In this document: piece by piece, positions 1 through 5,413 of the stretch
How the letters are laid out: each line of letters begins with the position of its first letter
Position numbering within the stretch: the first letter of the stretch is position 1
Origin: Spirochaetia bacterium
GTDB taxonomy: Bacteria; Spirochaetota; Spirochaetia; Treponematales; Treponemataceae
Direction: 5' to 3'
Length of the DNA stretch: 8,358 nt
Assembly: GCA_900770075.1 (NCBI GenBank)
Contig: CAAGIZ010000059.1
Span: forward strand, 1-8,358
Notes under the pieces: generated by a model
Told to the model about the DNA's origin: nothing
Database searches by the model: none
Seen by the model: the letters and a program-made list of their open reading frames with translations, nothing else
Made by a program: the position numbers and the translations under genes

Positions 1-80
1 TAACCAGTTCATTATTTTCATTTTTGATCTTTTTTTTTAATTTTTTCCAATAGTTTCTGTTTTTTGCATATTTTTCTTGA

Positions 81-117
81 CCCCCCCCCCCCGCCACTAA
101 ACACCCCCCCACTAGAC
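81..117. repeat. Poly-C tract with duplicated C-run/CCACTARAC unit
   Basis: Twelve C residues run from 81 to 92 and seven from 104 to 110. Each run leads into a near-identical word, CCACTAAAC at 94-102 and CCACTAGAC at 109-117, so the pair reads as a 15-base duplication with a homopolymer in each unit. Read on the minus strand these are G-runs. Homopolymers of this length are prone to slipped-strand mispairing. Nothing here is coding, so any effect would be on transcription of a flanking gene. Confidence 0.7.
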
Positions 118-223
118 CGGGCTCAAAATTTTACAAATGACCGAACTTATGATATTTTAAAAAGTAAAAGTAGGAGAGTGTAATAAAAAATTTGCCTGAA
201 ATAGCGTCAAAGTTTTTATTCAC

Positions 224-244
224 AAAGTTTGCGTTGCAAACTTT
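224..244. repeat. Perfect stem-loop 1 in the chemoreceptor leader
   Basis: AAAGTTTGC (224-232) and GCAAACTTT (236-244) form a 9-bp perfect stem closed by the loop GTT. It is the first of three successive hairpins before the receptor gene. It has no following T-run and so is not a canonical intrinsic terminator. Confidence 0.7.
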
Positions 245-254
245 CTTATAAACT

Positions 255-282
255 GCTGTTCCTCATTGCATTGCGGAACAGC
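255..282. repeat. Stem-loop 2 in the chemoreceptor leader
   Basis: GCTGTTCC (255-262) pairs with GGAACAGC (275-282), an 8-bp perfect stem with a 12-base loop. It starts 10 bases after stem-loop 1 and ends one base before stem-loop 3. The word ATTGCGGAAC in its 3' half recurs in the repeat block near 5175. Confidence 0.65.
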
Positions 283-283
283 G

Positions 284-327
284 TAAAAAGTCAAATCGGA
301 AATTGATATTTCCTCCTTGACTTTTTA
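284..327 (+). promoter_or_regulatory. Two-tier stem-loop 3 abutting the receptor ribosome-binding site
   Basis: TAAAAAGTCAA (284-294) and TTGACTTTTTA (317-327) form an 11-bp perfect outer stem. Inside it, after a symmetric 3x3 internal loop, GGAAAT (298-303) pairs with ATTTCC (308-313) around the tetraloop TGAT. The outer stem ends two bases before the GGAAG ribosome-binding sequence at 329-333. The position suggests an effect on translation initiation or transcript stability. It could also be a weak terminator, but the T-run lies inside the stem, so that is less likely. Confidence 0.5.
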
Positions 328-328
328 T

Positions 329-333
329 GGAAG
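329..333 (+). promoter_or_regulatory. Ribosome-binding site deciding the receptor start at 339
   Basis: GGAAG lies five bases before the ATG at 339. The in-frame ATG at 327 is preceded only by pyrimidine-rich sequence with no Shine-Dalgarno match, and its own first base lies in stem-loop 3. This favours 339. Confidence 0.65.
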
Positions 334-338
334 TATTT

Positions 339-2426
339 ATGTCGCTGTTAAAAAAGATTGTAATTTTTTCTTCCATTATGTTTGTTTTTGTGGTTTCAAG
401 TGCGGTCGTTGCCTATTCGGTTTTGTCCCGCAGAATTGCAGAAGACGAAGTAATCCAGAACCTAGAAAAACTGGCCGTTACAAAAGCCCTCTCTATGGAA
501 AGTTCCGTAAAGCCGGATATCGCCGTTGCCACAAAGATGGTTCAGTCTCCGATGCTCCTTAACTATTTTAAAAATCCTCATCAAGAGCCACTCCGCTCCC
601 AGGCCTTTGCCGAGTTTAAAAGCTATCAGGAAGCCTTTTCTTCTAAAAAAATTTTTTGGGTTACGGACATAGACAAAAACTACTATTTTGACTGTGCCTA
701 CTCCTACACGGTAAATCCCGATGCCCCCGGCGAAGAATGGTACAACCCTACCTTAAACAGCGGACTTCTTTCCAGTTTTTATGTGGACTATGACGTAGGC
801 CTTAAAAAGACCTTTTTGTGGGTAAACTGTCTTGTCTTCGACGAAAACCGCAATGCCGTCGGTGTGGCAGGAACAGGAATTGAACTTGATGATTTTGTCC
901 GCAGCGTCTACAAAGACCTTGATTCTTCCGTTTCCCTCTTTTTCTTCAATAAAAATAAGACGGTTACAGGCGCATCCGACACTTCCCTTCTGGAACAAAA
1001 AGCGTCAATCGAAAAGTCCCTTAACCGTCCAATAAATCTGGACTCCCTTACGGCTGGTCTTTCTAACGGAGAAATCCGCCGTTTTGAGTGTGGTTCGGAA
1101 GCAGGTGTAATATGCTGGCTCCCTACCTACGACTGGTACCTTATTGCACTTTCTCCCATTTCTTCCGCTTCCGGCTCTTCTCTTGGACTGCTTTTTTCCG
1201 TAATCCTCTGCGGTGTCTGCGCCTTTGCCCTACTCATCATCGTGTACACCCTTTTTACATCTCACCTTCTGCGGCCTCTTTCTTCCTTTGCAAAAGCCAT
1301 GACAAAGATTGCCGACGGAGACTACACCGTAGCCCTGAACTACAACAGCCGGGATGAAATCGGAAGCCTTAACAAGTGCCTTAGTGCCATAACCGATTCT
1401 TCAACCGAAATTTTCAAAAAAATCAGGAACCTTGCAAAAGACGTAAGCGAAAAGACCGAAAGCCAGCTGGAAAACATAAAAACCTGCCGCAACAGCACGG
1501 AACAGATAGTTTCCGCACTGGAAATTGCCGCTTCCACCGCCGGAGAAGAAAAAGAAGTGCTGGACAAGACAAAAGAAGCGGTAGAAAAAAACGACGGCGA
1601 CATTCAGAATTTTCAGAACATAATCCAGCGCCAGTCCCAGGCCATAAGCCGGGCAGAAGAAGACATAGGGCAGATGCTTTCCTGCGTACAGGAGATGGAC
1701 GGAATAAACAAGGAATCCAGCGTAGCAGTCCGCCAGTTATGCGACGTTACGCGGGAAAATGCCGGTCACTTTGACAAACTTTCTTCCCTCATTTCCGTAA
1801 TCTCCGCCCAGACCGCCCAAATGCTGGAAACAAACACCATAATTTCTTCCATAACGGAACAGACAAACCTGCTTGCAATGAACGCTTCAATCGAAGCCGC
1901 CCACGCTGGAGAAGCAGGCAAGGGATTTGCAGTTGTAGCTGGAGAAATCCGAAAACTTGCAGAACAAACCCGCAAACAGTCAGAAGAAATTGCCGAGGTA
2001 ATACGGAACATTTCCACTTCCATCGAAGAAGTTTCTCAGGTGTCAAAAGATGCAGACGAGTCCATGAAAGCCGGAATCATCCACATGGAAAGCACGCAGC
2101 AGTCCTTCAACAAAATAACCCTTGCACTGGAAAAGGAAAACACCCTGAGCAACAGCATATCAGAAAGCCTTTCAGACGTTTCCGAGTGTTCAAAATCCGT
2201 AGTTTCCGGGTTTAACGAAATGAAGCAGGACAACGACATAATATCCTTTGGAACGACAGAAGCGACAAAAAAAATCCACACACTTACAGAGCAGCTGGAG
2301 AACATCTCTTCCAACGCCAGGGACATCGATTCAGTGGTAACGGACATTTCGACCGCCGCAGTAGAAAAAAAAGACGGCATAACCCTTCTCTACGAAGATC
2401 TGGGAAACTTCAAGCTCAAGTCCTAA
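339..2426 (+). CDS. Methyl-accepting chemotaxis protein with extracytoplasmic sensor domain
   Basis: This 695-residue inner-membrane chemoreceptor senses an extracytoplasmic ligand and signals through CheW/CheA to the flagellar motor. The N-terminal membrane segment spans about residues 7-28. An extracytoplasmic region of about 30-275 looks dCache-like (FWVTDIDKNYYFD near 106-118, then a GEEWY motif at 131-135). A second membrane segment spans about 281-306, followed by a HAMP domain at about 308-360 (LRPLSSF, then SRDEIGSLN). The long coiled-coil signalling domain has the highly conserved hairpin tip at about 505-544 (EQTNLLAMNASIEAAHAGEA, then GKGFAVVAGEIRKLAEQT). The C-terminus lacks a CheR-tethering NWETF-type pentapeptide. 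The start at 339 is chosen because GGAAG precedes it; starting at 327 would add four residues. No chemotaxis genes lie beside it. The ligand cannot be told from sequence. The family assignment is secure. Confidence 0.96.
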   Translation: MSLLKKIVIFSSIMFVFVVSSAVVAYSVLSRRIAEDEVIQNLEKLAVTKALSMESSVKPDIAVATKMVQSPMLLNYFKNPHQEPLRSQAFAEFKSYQEAFSSKKIFWVTDIDKNYYFDCAYSYTVNPDAPGEEWYNPTLNSGLLSSFYVDYDVGLKKTFLWVNCLVFDENRNAVGVAGTGIELDDFVRSVYKDLDSSVSLFFFNKNKTVTGASDTSLLEQKASIEKSLNRPINLDSLTAGLSNGEIRRFECGSEAGVICWLPTYDWYLIALSPISSASGSSLGLLFSVILCGVCAFALLIIVYTLFTSHLLRPLSSFAKAMTKIADGDYTVALNYNSRDEIGSLNKCLSAITDSSTEIFKKIRNLAKDVSEKTESQLENIKTCRNSTEQIVSALEIAASTAGEEKEVLDKTKEAVEKNDGDIQNFQNIIQRQSQAISRAEEDIGQMLSCVQEMDGINKESSVAVRQLCDVTRENAGHFDKLSSLISVISAQTAQMLETNTIISSITEQTNLLAMNASIEAAHAGEAGKGFAVVAGEIRKLAEQTRKQSEEIAEVIRNISTSIEEVSQVSKDADESMKAGIIHMESTQQSFNKITLALEKENTLSNSISESLSDVSECSKSVVSGFNEMKQDNDIISFGTTEATKKIHTLTEQLENISSNARDIDSVVTDISTAAVEKKDGITLLYEDLGNFKLKS

Positions 2427-2619
2427 ATTTAAATTTTTTGAATTTTTCGGGCGGCTTTTGAGAGGTGTGCTTCCTTCGCAAGACTCAGGAATCCCGCCAC
2501 CCAAAACCAGGCTTTCCAGGGTTCCGCGCCTGCGCGCTCCATTCGTCCGCTACGCTCCCGAACGGCTCCGCCGCCCTTCCAATCCTATGCCGCAAGGCAT
2601 AGGTCGCAAGGCAGGGCAT
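2427..2619. repeat. Palindrome-rich gap between convergent genes
   Basis: After an AT-rich stretch following the receptor stop, the sequence turns GC-rich with many small inverted repeats. These include GGC-TCC-GCC around 2564-2572 and the perfect hairpin at 2584-2603. The segment 2522-2544, read on the minus strand, matches 5152-5174 at 19 of 23 positions, so this gap carries a member of a dispersed repeat family. An open frame across 2458-2643 is low-complexity translation of the repeats and is not called as a gene. Confidence 0.55.
2584..2603. terminator. Hairpin with GCAA loop between convergent genes, possible transcript end
   Basis: CCTATGCC (2584-2591) and GGCATAGG (2596-2603) form a perfect 8-bp stem closed by GCAA, which is a stable GNRA tetraloop in the plus-strand transcript. 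It lies 17 bases past the hydrolase stop and 158 bases past the receptor stop. There is no adjacent T-run on either strand, so it is not a textbook intrinsic terminator. It could instead protect 3' ends or be another repeat palindrome. Confidence 0.35.
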
Positions 2620-3342
2620 TTACGGCTCAATGGTTTTTTCTAGCCAGTGTCCGAAAACTGCAAAGTCCTCAGGAGCCATAAAGGGGTGGTCTGATTTTTC
2701 GGAAACAGTCAGGTTTGCTCCATATTTTTTGCAGAAATTTTCTATAACTTCCCTTGACTGCATCTGATCCTTTCCGCCGTACAAAACACTTGTTTTATGC
2801 TCCCAGTTTTTTATTTTATGAGCTCTGAACCAATCAAACTGTTCAATTGTCATTGTATCGACGGCAGTTTCTACAATCTTTTCTTTGCGCAGACGCTCTT
2901 CAGAAACATCAAACCAGACCTGCATTTGAGAAATCAAATAATTCATATCCACAATGGGGGATTGAAAAAGCACCTGATCCAGCTTTCGTTTTTCTTCAGA
3001 AAAAAGCTGCAAGCTTATCTGAGCACCATAACTGTTTCCAAAAAGGCTTACGGCTTTCCATCGGGCATAAACATATTCTGCCATCTGCCGTAAATCGGTC
3101 AATGCGTTGAAAACATTAAAAACCCAGAACTTTTCTTCCGGGCTCTCATCGCAGCTGCGCTCTCCATGCTGGGGCAAATCAAAACTTACCGTCTGAAAGC
3201 CTTTTTTTTCAGCAATTGCCGCAAACTGTTCAGCATATTCTTTTTTGCTTAATTTTCCATGTACATGAAGAAATACTCTGTCGGACTTTCTGCCCCAGAT
3301 TATCGCAGGGATGCGCCCAACCCTTATGTTTTGCTTTTCCAT
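2620..3342 (-). CDS. Alpha/beta hydrolase family protein
   Basis: This is a 240-residue cytoplasmic protein with the alpha/beta-hydrolase plan and no signal peptide. The nucleophile elbow is GNSYG, with Ser104 as the likely nucleophile. An HG pair at 28-29, in the strand before it, fits the oxyanion-hole position. Asp192 in LYGGKDQM and His219 in SDHPFM sit where the catalytic acid and base are expected. FDLPQHGERS (54-63) resembles the segment seen in serine aminopeptidase/lysophospholipase-like hydrolases. The substrate is not identifiable. The start is supported by GGAAG (3354-3350) seven bases upstream, and an in-frame stop lies a short way further upstream. It follows a tRNA gene and an AMP-forming ligase on the same strand. 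No clear promoter is visible in the 127 bases before it, so it may be read through from upstream. Confidence 0.88.
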   Translation of the reverse strand: MEKQNIRVGRIPAIIWGRKSDRVFLHVHGKLSKKEYAEQFAAIAEKKGFQTVSFDLPQHGERSCDESPEEKFWVFNVFNALTDLRQMAEYVYARWKAVSLFGNSYGAQISLQLFSEEKRKLDQVLFQSPIVDMNYLISQMQVWFDVSEERLRKEKIVETAVDTMTIEQFDWFRAHKIKNWEHKTSVLYGGKDQMQSREVIENFCKKYGANLTVSEKSDHPFMAPEDFAVFGHWLEKTIEP

Positions 3343-3354
3343 AGATTCGCTTCC

Positions 3355-3371
3355 GGTGCCATCCTGGCACC
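3355..3371. repeat. Inverted repeat just upstream of the hydrolase ribosome-binding site
   Basis: GGTGCC (3355-3360) and GGCACC (3366-3371) flank a 5-base spacer. On the minus strand this sits directly before the GGAAG ribosome-binding sequence. It could form an RNA hairpin affecting translation or be a protein-binding operator. The sequence alone does not decide. Confidence 0.5.
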
Positions 3372-3469
3372 TCTTCCTCCCTTAGGTCGGCGCTCGTTCC
3401 GTTAGTCGGTTCTTACATTTTTCTGTCTGTATTTTGATTTTTTGTTAAGGCGGGATTTTTCTGTTTTTT

Positions 3470-3543
3470 TGGAGCTGATCGGACTTGAACCGACTACCTT
3501 TGCAATGCCATTGCAACGCTCTAGCCAGGTGAGCTACAGCCCC
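3470..3543 (-). tRNA. tRNA-Ala, anticodon GGC
   Basis: A complete 74-base cloverleaf reads on the minus strand. The acceptor arm GGGGCTG/CAGCTCC has one G-U pair and discriminator A. The D-arm stem is GCTC/GAGC. The anticodon stem TTGCA/TGCAA encloses loop ATGGCAT with anticodon GGC (plus-strand 3507-3509), which decodes GCC and GCU alanine codons. The T-arm GTCGG/CCGAT has loop TTCAAGT. The 3' CCA is not encoded, so it must be added by CCA nucleotidyltransferase. It lies 56 bases after the ligase stop on the same strand and may be partly cotranscribed, although a promoter-like TAAAAT lies just upstream. Confidence 0.96.
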
Positions 3544-3556
3544 GTAAGATTTTTTT

Positions 3557-3585
3557 ATTTTAGCAGAAATTTATGGAAAAATAAA
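3557..3585 (-). promoter_or_regulatory. Possible promoter for tRNA-Ala
   Basis: On the minus strand, TAAAAT (3562-3557) matches the -10 consensus at five of six positions. TTTATT (3585-3580) lies 17 bases upstream as a weak -35. Transcription would begin around 3550, about seven bases before the mature tRNA 5' end. The weak -35 and AT-rich background make this tentative. Confidence 0.35.
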
Positions 3586-3599
3586 GAGGTTTTCTCCCT

Positions 3600-5036
3600 T
3601 TATTCTGTTTTTTTAGCGTTTTTTGCAGAAAAAAGAGCCTGTATTTCGGATTTTTTCTTTTTTCCCTGAGAATCTGCAGGTATTTTTTCCAGATACCTGA
3701 ACTTTTTGGGCAGAACTGCTTTTTCAAAAAATTTCAGCAGGCATGAGCAAAAATACTGGTCTGCATCCTCTTCCGCCTGTCCAGCAAATTTCTTTTTTCC
3801 TTCGTCGTTCAAAACCAGGGCAGCGGCAAGATAGGGCATCTGGGGATTTTCTTCTACAAGAACCACGCTGCAGTCTGCCACAAGAGCGGTACCTGCAAGA
3901 CGGTTTTCTACTTCCACAAGGGAAACTCTCTTTTCTTCGATTTTTACCAACGAGTCCGCCCTGCCCTTCAACAGGAATTTTCCGTTTTTGCAGATTTCCA
4001 CCAGATCAGAAGTTGCAAAACCTGCCGGGTCTTTTATGTAAGGGCTTATTACCGTAAGGCAGCCGGTTTCGTCTTTCCAGACTTTCGCATTTGCAAAAGG
4101 TGTCCATTCAAGACCGTCTTTGCTTTGCCGCCATGCAATACCGGAAGTTTCCGTTGAACCGTAAATTTCCACCGGCCAGAATCCAAAAATATTTTCCGTT
4201 TCTTCTGCAAGTTCCGGGAGAAGCACTCCGCCGGAAGTAAAAATCCACGGAGAGCGCAGATTTAAACTCATTCCTTCCCGCTGCATGCTTGTCCTTTTTA
4301 AAAACGCAGGAACAGTTATAATCATATAACTTTCGTCGTCCAGCCGTTCAAATTCTTCTGGGAATTCAATCCTGGTGCGGCGCACAGGCACTCCAAGAGA
4401 AAAAGGCAGGGTCTGGCTGAACAAAAATCCGTAAATGTGGTGCTGGCTCACTGTAGAAATAAGTTTCCGCTTTAAAAATTCTTCGCCCCACTTTGAACCT
4501 GCAAAGGCATTGTCTGCTTCAAATTCCGTAAGGCGCTGGAAAACTGCCTTGGGCTTACCAGTTGAACCGGAAGTGTAAAGTATTATTCTTGTCTTGTCCG
4601 CTTCTATCGGAGGAGTGGTCATCCTTTGAGCCTGTGAAGGTTCGGACAGGTTTTCCATTATGTCGGGAATGTAGTCGTAATCTGACAGTTCCAGACCTTC
4701 CACCGTTTTTCTGTCCGTTAAAAACCTTATTCCCGTGGAAAAAGACCTTATTTCTTCCAGATATTTCGGCGAAATATTTGCCGTCAGCTGGACTTCTTTT
4801 TGGCACTGAAGCAGGGCTGTAAAAGTGCTCAAAAAATACCAGCAGTCTTCGCAATGCAAAATCCACTTGTCCGTTTCCGGGAAGCTGTTTATAAAAGTAC
4901 GCATTTTTGCGCAGTTTGCAAGAAAATCTTTCCAGGTAAAATATTTTTTTGAAGACCAGTTGCCTTCGTAGCATAAAACTGTGTCCTGAGGGCGTGAGTT
5001 TGCATTGAACTTTGAAAGGGGAATCATCTGTGCCAT
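3600..5036 (-). CDS. AMP-forming acyl/aryl-acid ligase (ANL superfamily)
   Basis: This 478-residue cytoplasmic adenylate-forming enzyme activates a carboxylic acid with ATP to an acyl-adenylate, usually then transferring it to CoA or an acyl-carrier protein. The core motifs are intact: the P-loop YTSGSTGKPK (154-163), YGSTETSG (292-299), TSD at 342-344 in place of the more usual TGD, GRADSLVK (358-365), and a C-terminal lysine cluster after PADSQG (K459-K462) where the catalytic lysine is expected. The substrate cannot be read. A short ligase of this style resembles those found in aryl-polyene and fatty-acid clusters, but no carrier protein or ketosynthase is beside it. The start is placed at the ATG at 5036. 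An upstream ATG at 5129 would add 31 residues encoded partly by repeat sequence. A promoter-like element ends only seven bases before this ATG. Confidence 0.9.
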   Translation of the reverse strand: MAQMIPLSKFNANSRPQDTVLCYEGNWSSKKYFTWKDFLANCAKMRTFINSFPETDKWILHCEDCWYFLSTFTALLQCQKEVQLTANISPKYLEEIRSFSTGIRFLTDRKTVEGLELSDYDYIPDIMENLSEPSQAQRMTTPPIEADKTRIILYTSGSTGKPKAVFQRLTEFEADNAFAGSKWGEEFLKRKLISTVSQHHIYGFLFSQTLPFSLGVPVRRTRIEFPEEFERLDDESYMIITVPAFLKRTSMQREGMSLNLRSPWIFTSGGVLLPELAEETENIFGFWPVEIYGSTETSGIAWRQSKDGLEWTPFANAKVWKDETGCLTVISPYIKDPAGFATSDLVEICKNGKFLLKGRADSLVKIEEKRVSLVEVENRLAGTALVADCSVVLVEENPQMPYLAAALVLNDEGKKKFAGQAEEDADQYFCSCLLKFFEKAVLPKKFRYLEKIPADSQGKKKKSEIQALFSAKNAKKTE

Positions 5037-5043
5037 TTCTTCT

Positions 5044-5074
5044 ATTATACCACCTTTCTTGTATTTTGTGGAAA
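5044..5074 (-). promoter_or_regulatory. Extended -10 promoter for the ligase gene
   Basis: The minus strand has TGGTATAAT, an extended -10 with a perfect TATAAT at 5049-5044. A modest -35, TTTCCA (5074-5069) or TTCCAC (5073-5068), lies 19 or 18 bases upstream. Normal initiation would fall at about 5037, next to the ATG at 5036. An AAAGGTGG stretch (5058-5051) overlaps the element but is 14 bases from the ATG, too far for a good ribosome-binding site. Confidence 0.5.
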
Positions 5075-5118
5075 AATCATAAAAAAATGCGTTAAGGCAT
5101 GGAGCAACGCCGGAGGCG

Positions 5119-5154
5119 TTCAACAACAAGGAACTTCAGTTCCTTGTTGTTGAA
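5119..5154. repeat. Perfect 16-bp inverted repeat with 4-base loop
   Basis: TTCAACAACAAGGAAC (5119-5134) is the exact reverse complement of 5139-5154, with loop TTCA. A G-T and a C-G pair can extend it to about 18 bp. The smaller hairpin AACGCC-GGA-GGCGTT (5106-5120) abuts it. There is no T-run on either side, so a terminator role is unlikely. A mobile palindromic repeat or a structured RNA is possible. Confidence 0.8.
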
Positions 5155-5349
5155 TGGAGCGCCACGACGCGGAATTGCGGAACGCCTGACCCGTATGTCT
5201 TTTAGGAAAAAAAATTCTGCTTCAGAAAGGTTCAAAACCATAACCTGTCAGGAAAGGAAGCGCAGCCGAAGGCGGAGCAGACGCCTGAACAATTTAGGGG
5301 AACGCCCAAAAAACTACAAAAGAGCATCTCTAAAAAAATAATCTTCCCG

Positions 5350-5378
5350 TTTAAACACTGTAAAAAATTTGTTAGAAT
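5350..5378 (+). promoter_or_regulatory. Possible promoter for pyrF
   Basis: TAGAAT (5373-5378) matches the -10 consensus at five of six positions. TTTAAA (5350-5355), or TTAAAC one base later, is a weak -35 at 17 or 16 bases. The expected start near 5385 leaves a leader of about 29 bases, too short for a pyrimidine-responsive attenuator. Confidence 0.4.
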
Positions 5379-5402
5379 GTCGGTACATTTTTCTTTGTGA
5401 AC

Positions 5403-5407
5403 GAGGT
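5403..5407 (+). promoter_or_regulatory. Ribosome-binding site deciding the pyrF start at 5414
   Basis: GAGGT lies six bases before the ATG at 5414. The upstream in-frame ATG at 5369 overlaps the likely -10 promoter element and has no Shine-Dalgarno sequence, so the longer reading is disfavoured. Confidence 0.7.
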
Positions 5408-5413
5408 TTTTTT

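Larger units (their letters stand above)
1..338. other. Gene-free region upstream of the chemoreceptor gene
   Basis: I see no supportable complete gene here. The left part is AT-rich with long T-runs. It is followed by the C-runs at 81-92 and 104-110 and three stem-loops at 224-327, described separately. No convincing sigma70 promoter for the receptor gene is visible. TATGAT at 148-153 is the best -10-like hexamer but has no matching -35 at normal spacing. Seven codons starting with ATG read leftward on the minus strand from base 21 to the edge and might be the start of a neighbouring gene, but this is too short to call. Confidence 0.6.
5037..5413. other. Divergent intergenic region between ligase and pyrF
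   Basis: Promoter-like elements lie at each end, for the ligase on the minus strand and pyrF on the plus strand. The middle, about 5090-5310, is GC-rich and full of inverted repeats: AACGCC-GGA-GGCGTT (5106-5120), the 16-bp stem at 5119-5154, CCTGAC/GTCAGG (5185-5190 and 5247-5252), TTCTG-CTT-CAGAA (5215-5227) and GCC-GAA-GGC (5265-5273). An 80-codon frame at 5099-5341 is very arginine-rich, lacks a usable ribosome-binding site and runs through these repeats, so it is not called as a gene. Confidence 0.55.

Noticed and set aside
2458..2643. 61-codon open frame in the convergent gap
   Set aside because: It translates the GC-rich palindromes into low-complexity Arg/Pro sequence and runs into the hydrolase gene on the other strand.
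5037..5129. 31-residue N-terminal extension of the ligase from the ATG at 5129
   Set aside because: It starts inside the 16-bp palindrome and spans the promoter-like TGGTATAAT. The family-like sequence begins after the ATG at 5036.
5099..5341. 80-codon open frame in the ligase-pyrF gap
   Set aside because: It is extremely arginine-rich, runs through the inverted repeats, has no usable ribosome-binding site and shows no recognisable fold or motif.
5369..5413. 15-residue N-terminal extension of PyrF
   Set aside because: It overlaps the likely -10 element and has no ribosome-binding site, while the ATG at 5414 has GAGGT at ideal spacing.
5379..5413. PyrR-type or reiterative-transcription control of pyrF
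   Set aside because: The likely leader is about 29 bases, with no antiterminator/terminator pair and no PyrR-binding loop that I can see.
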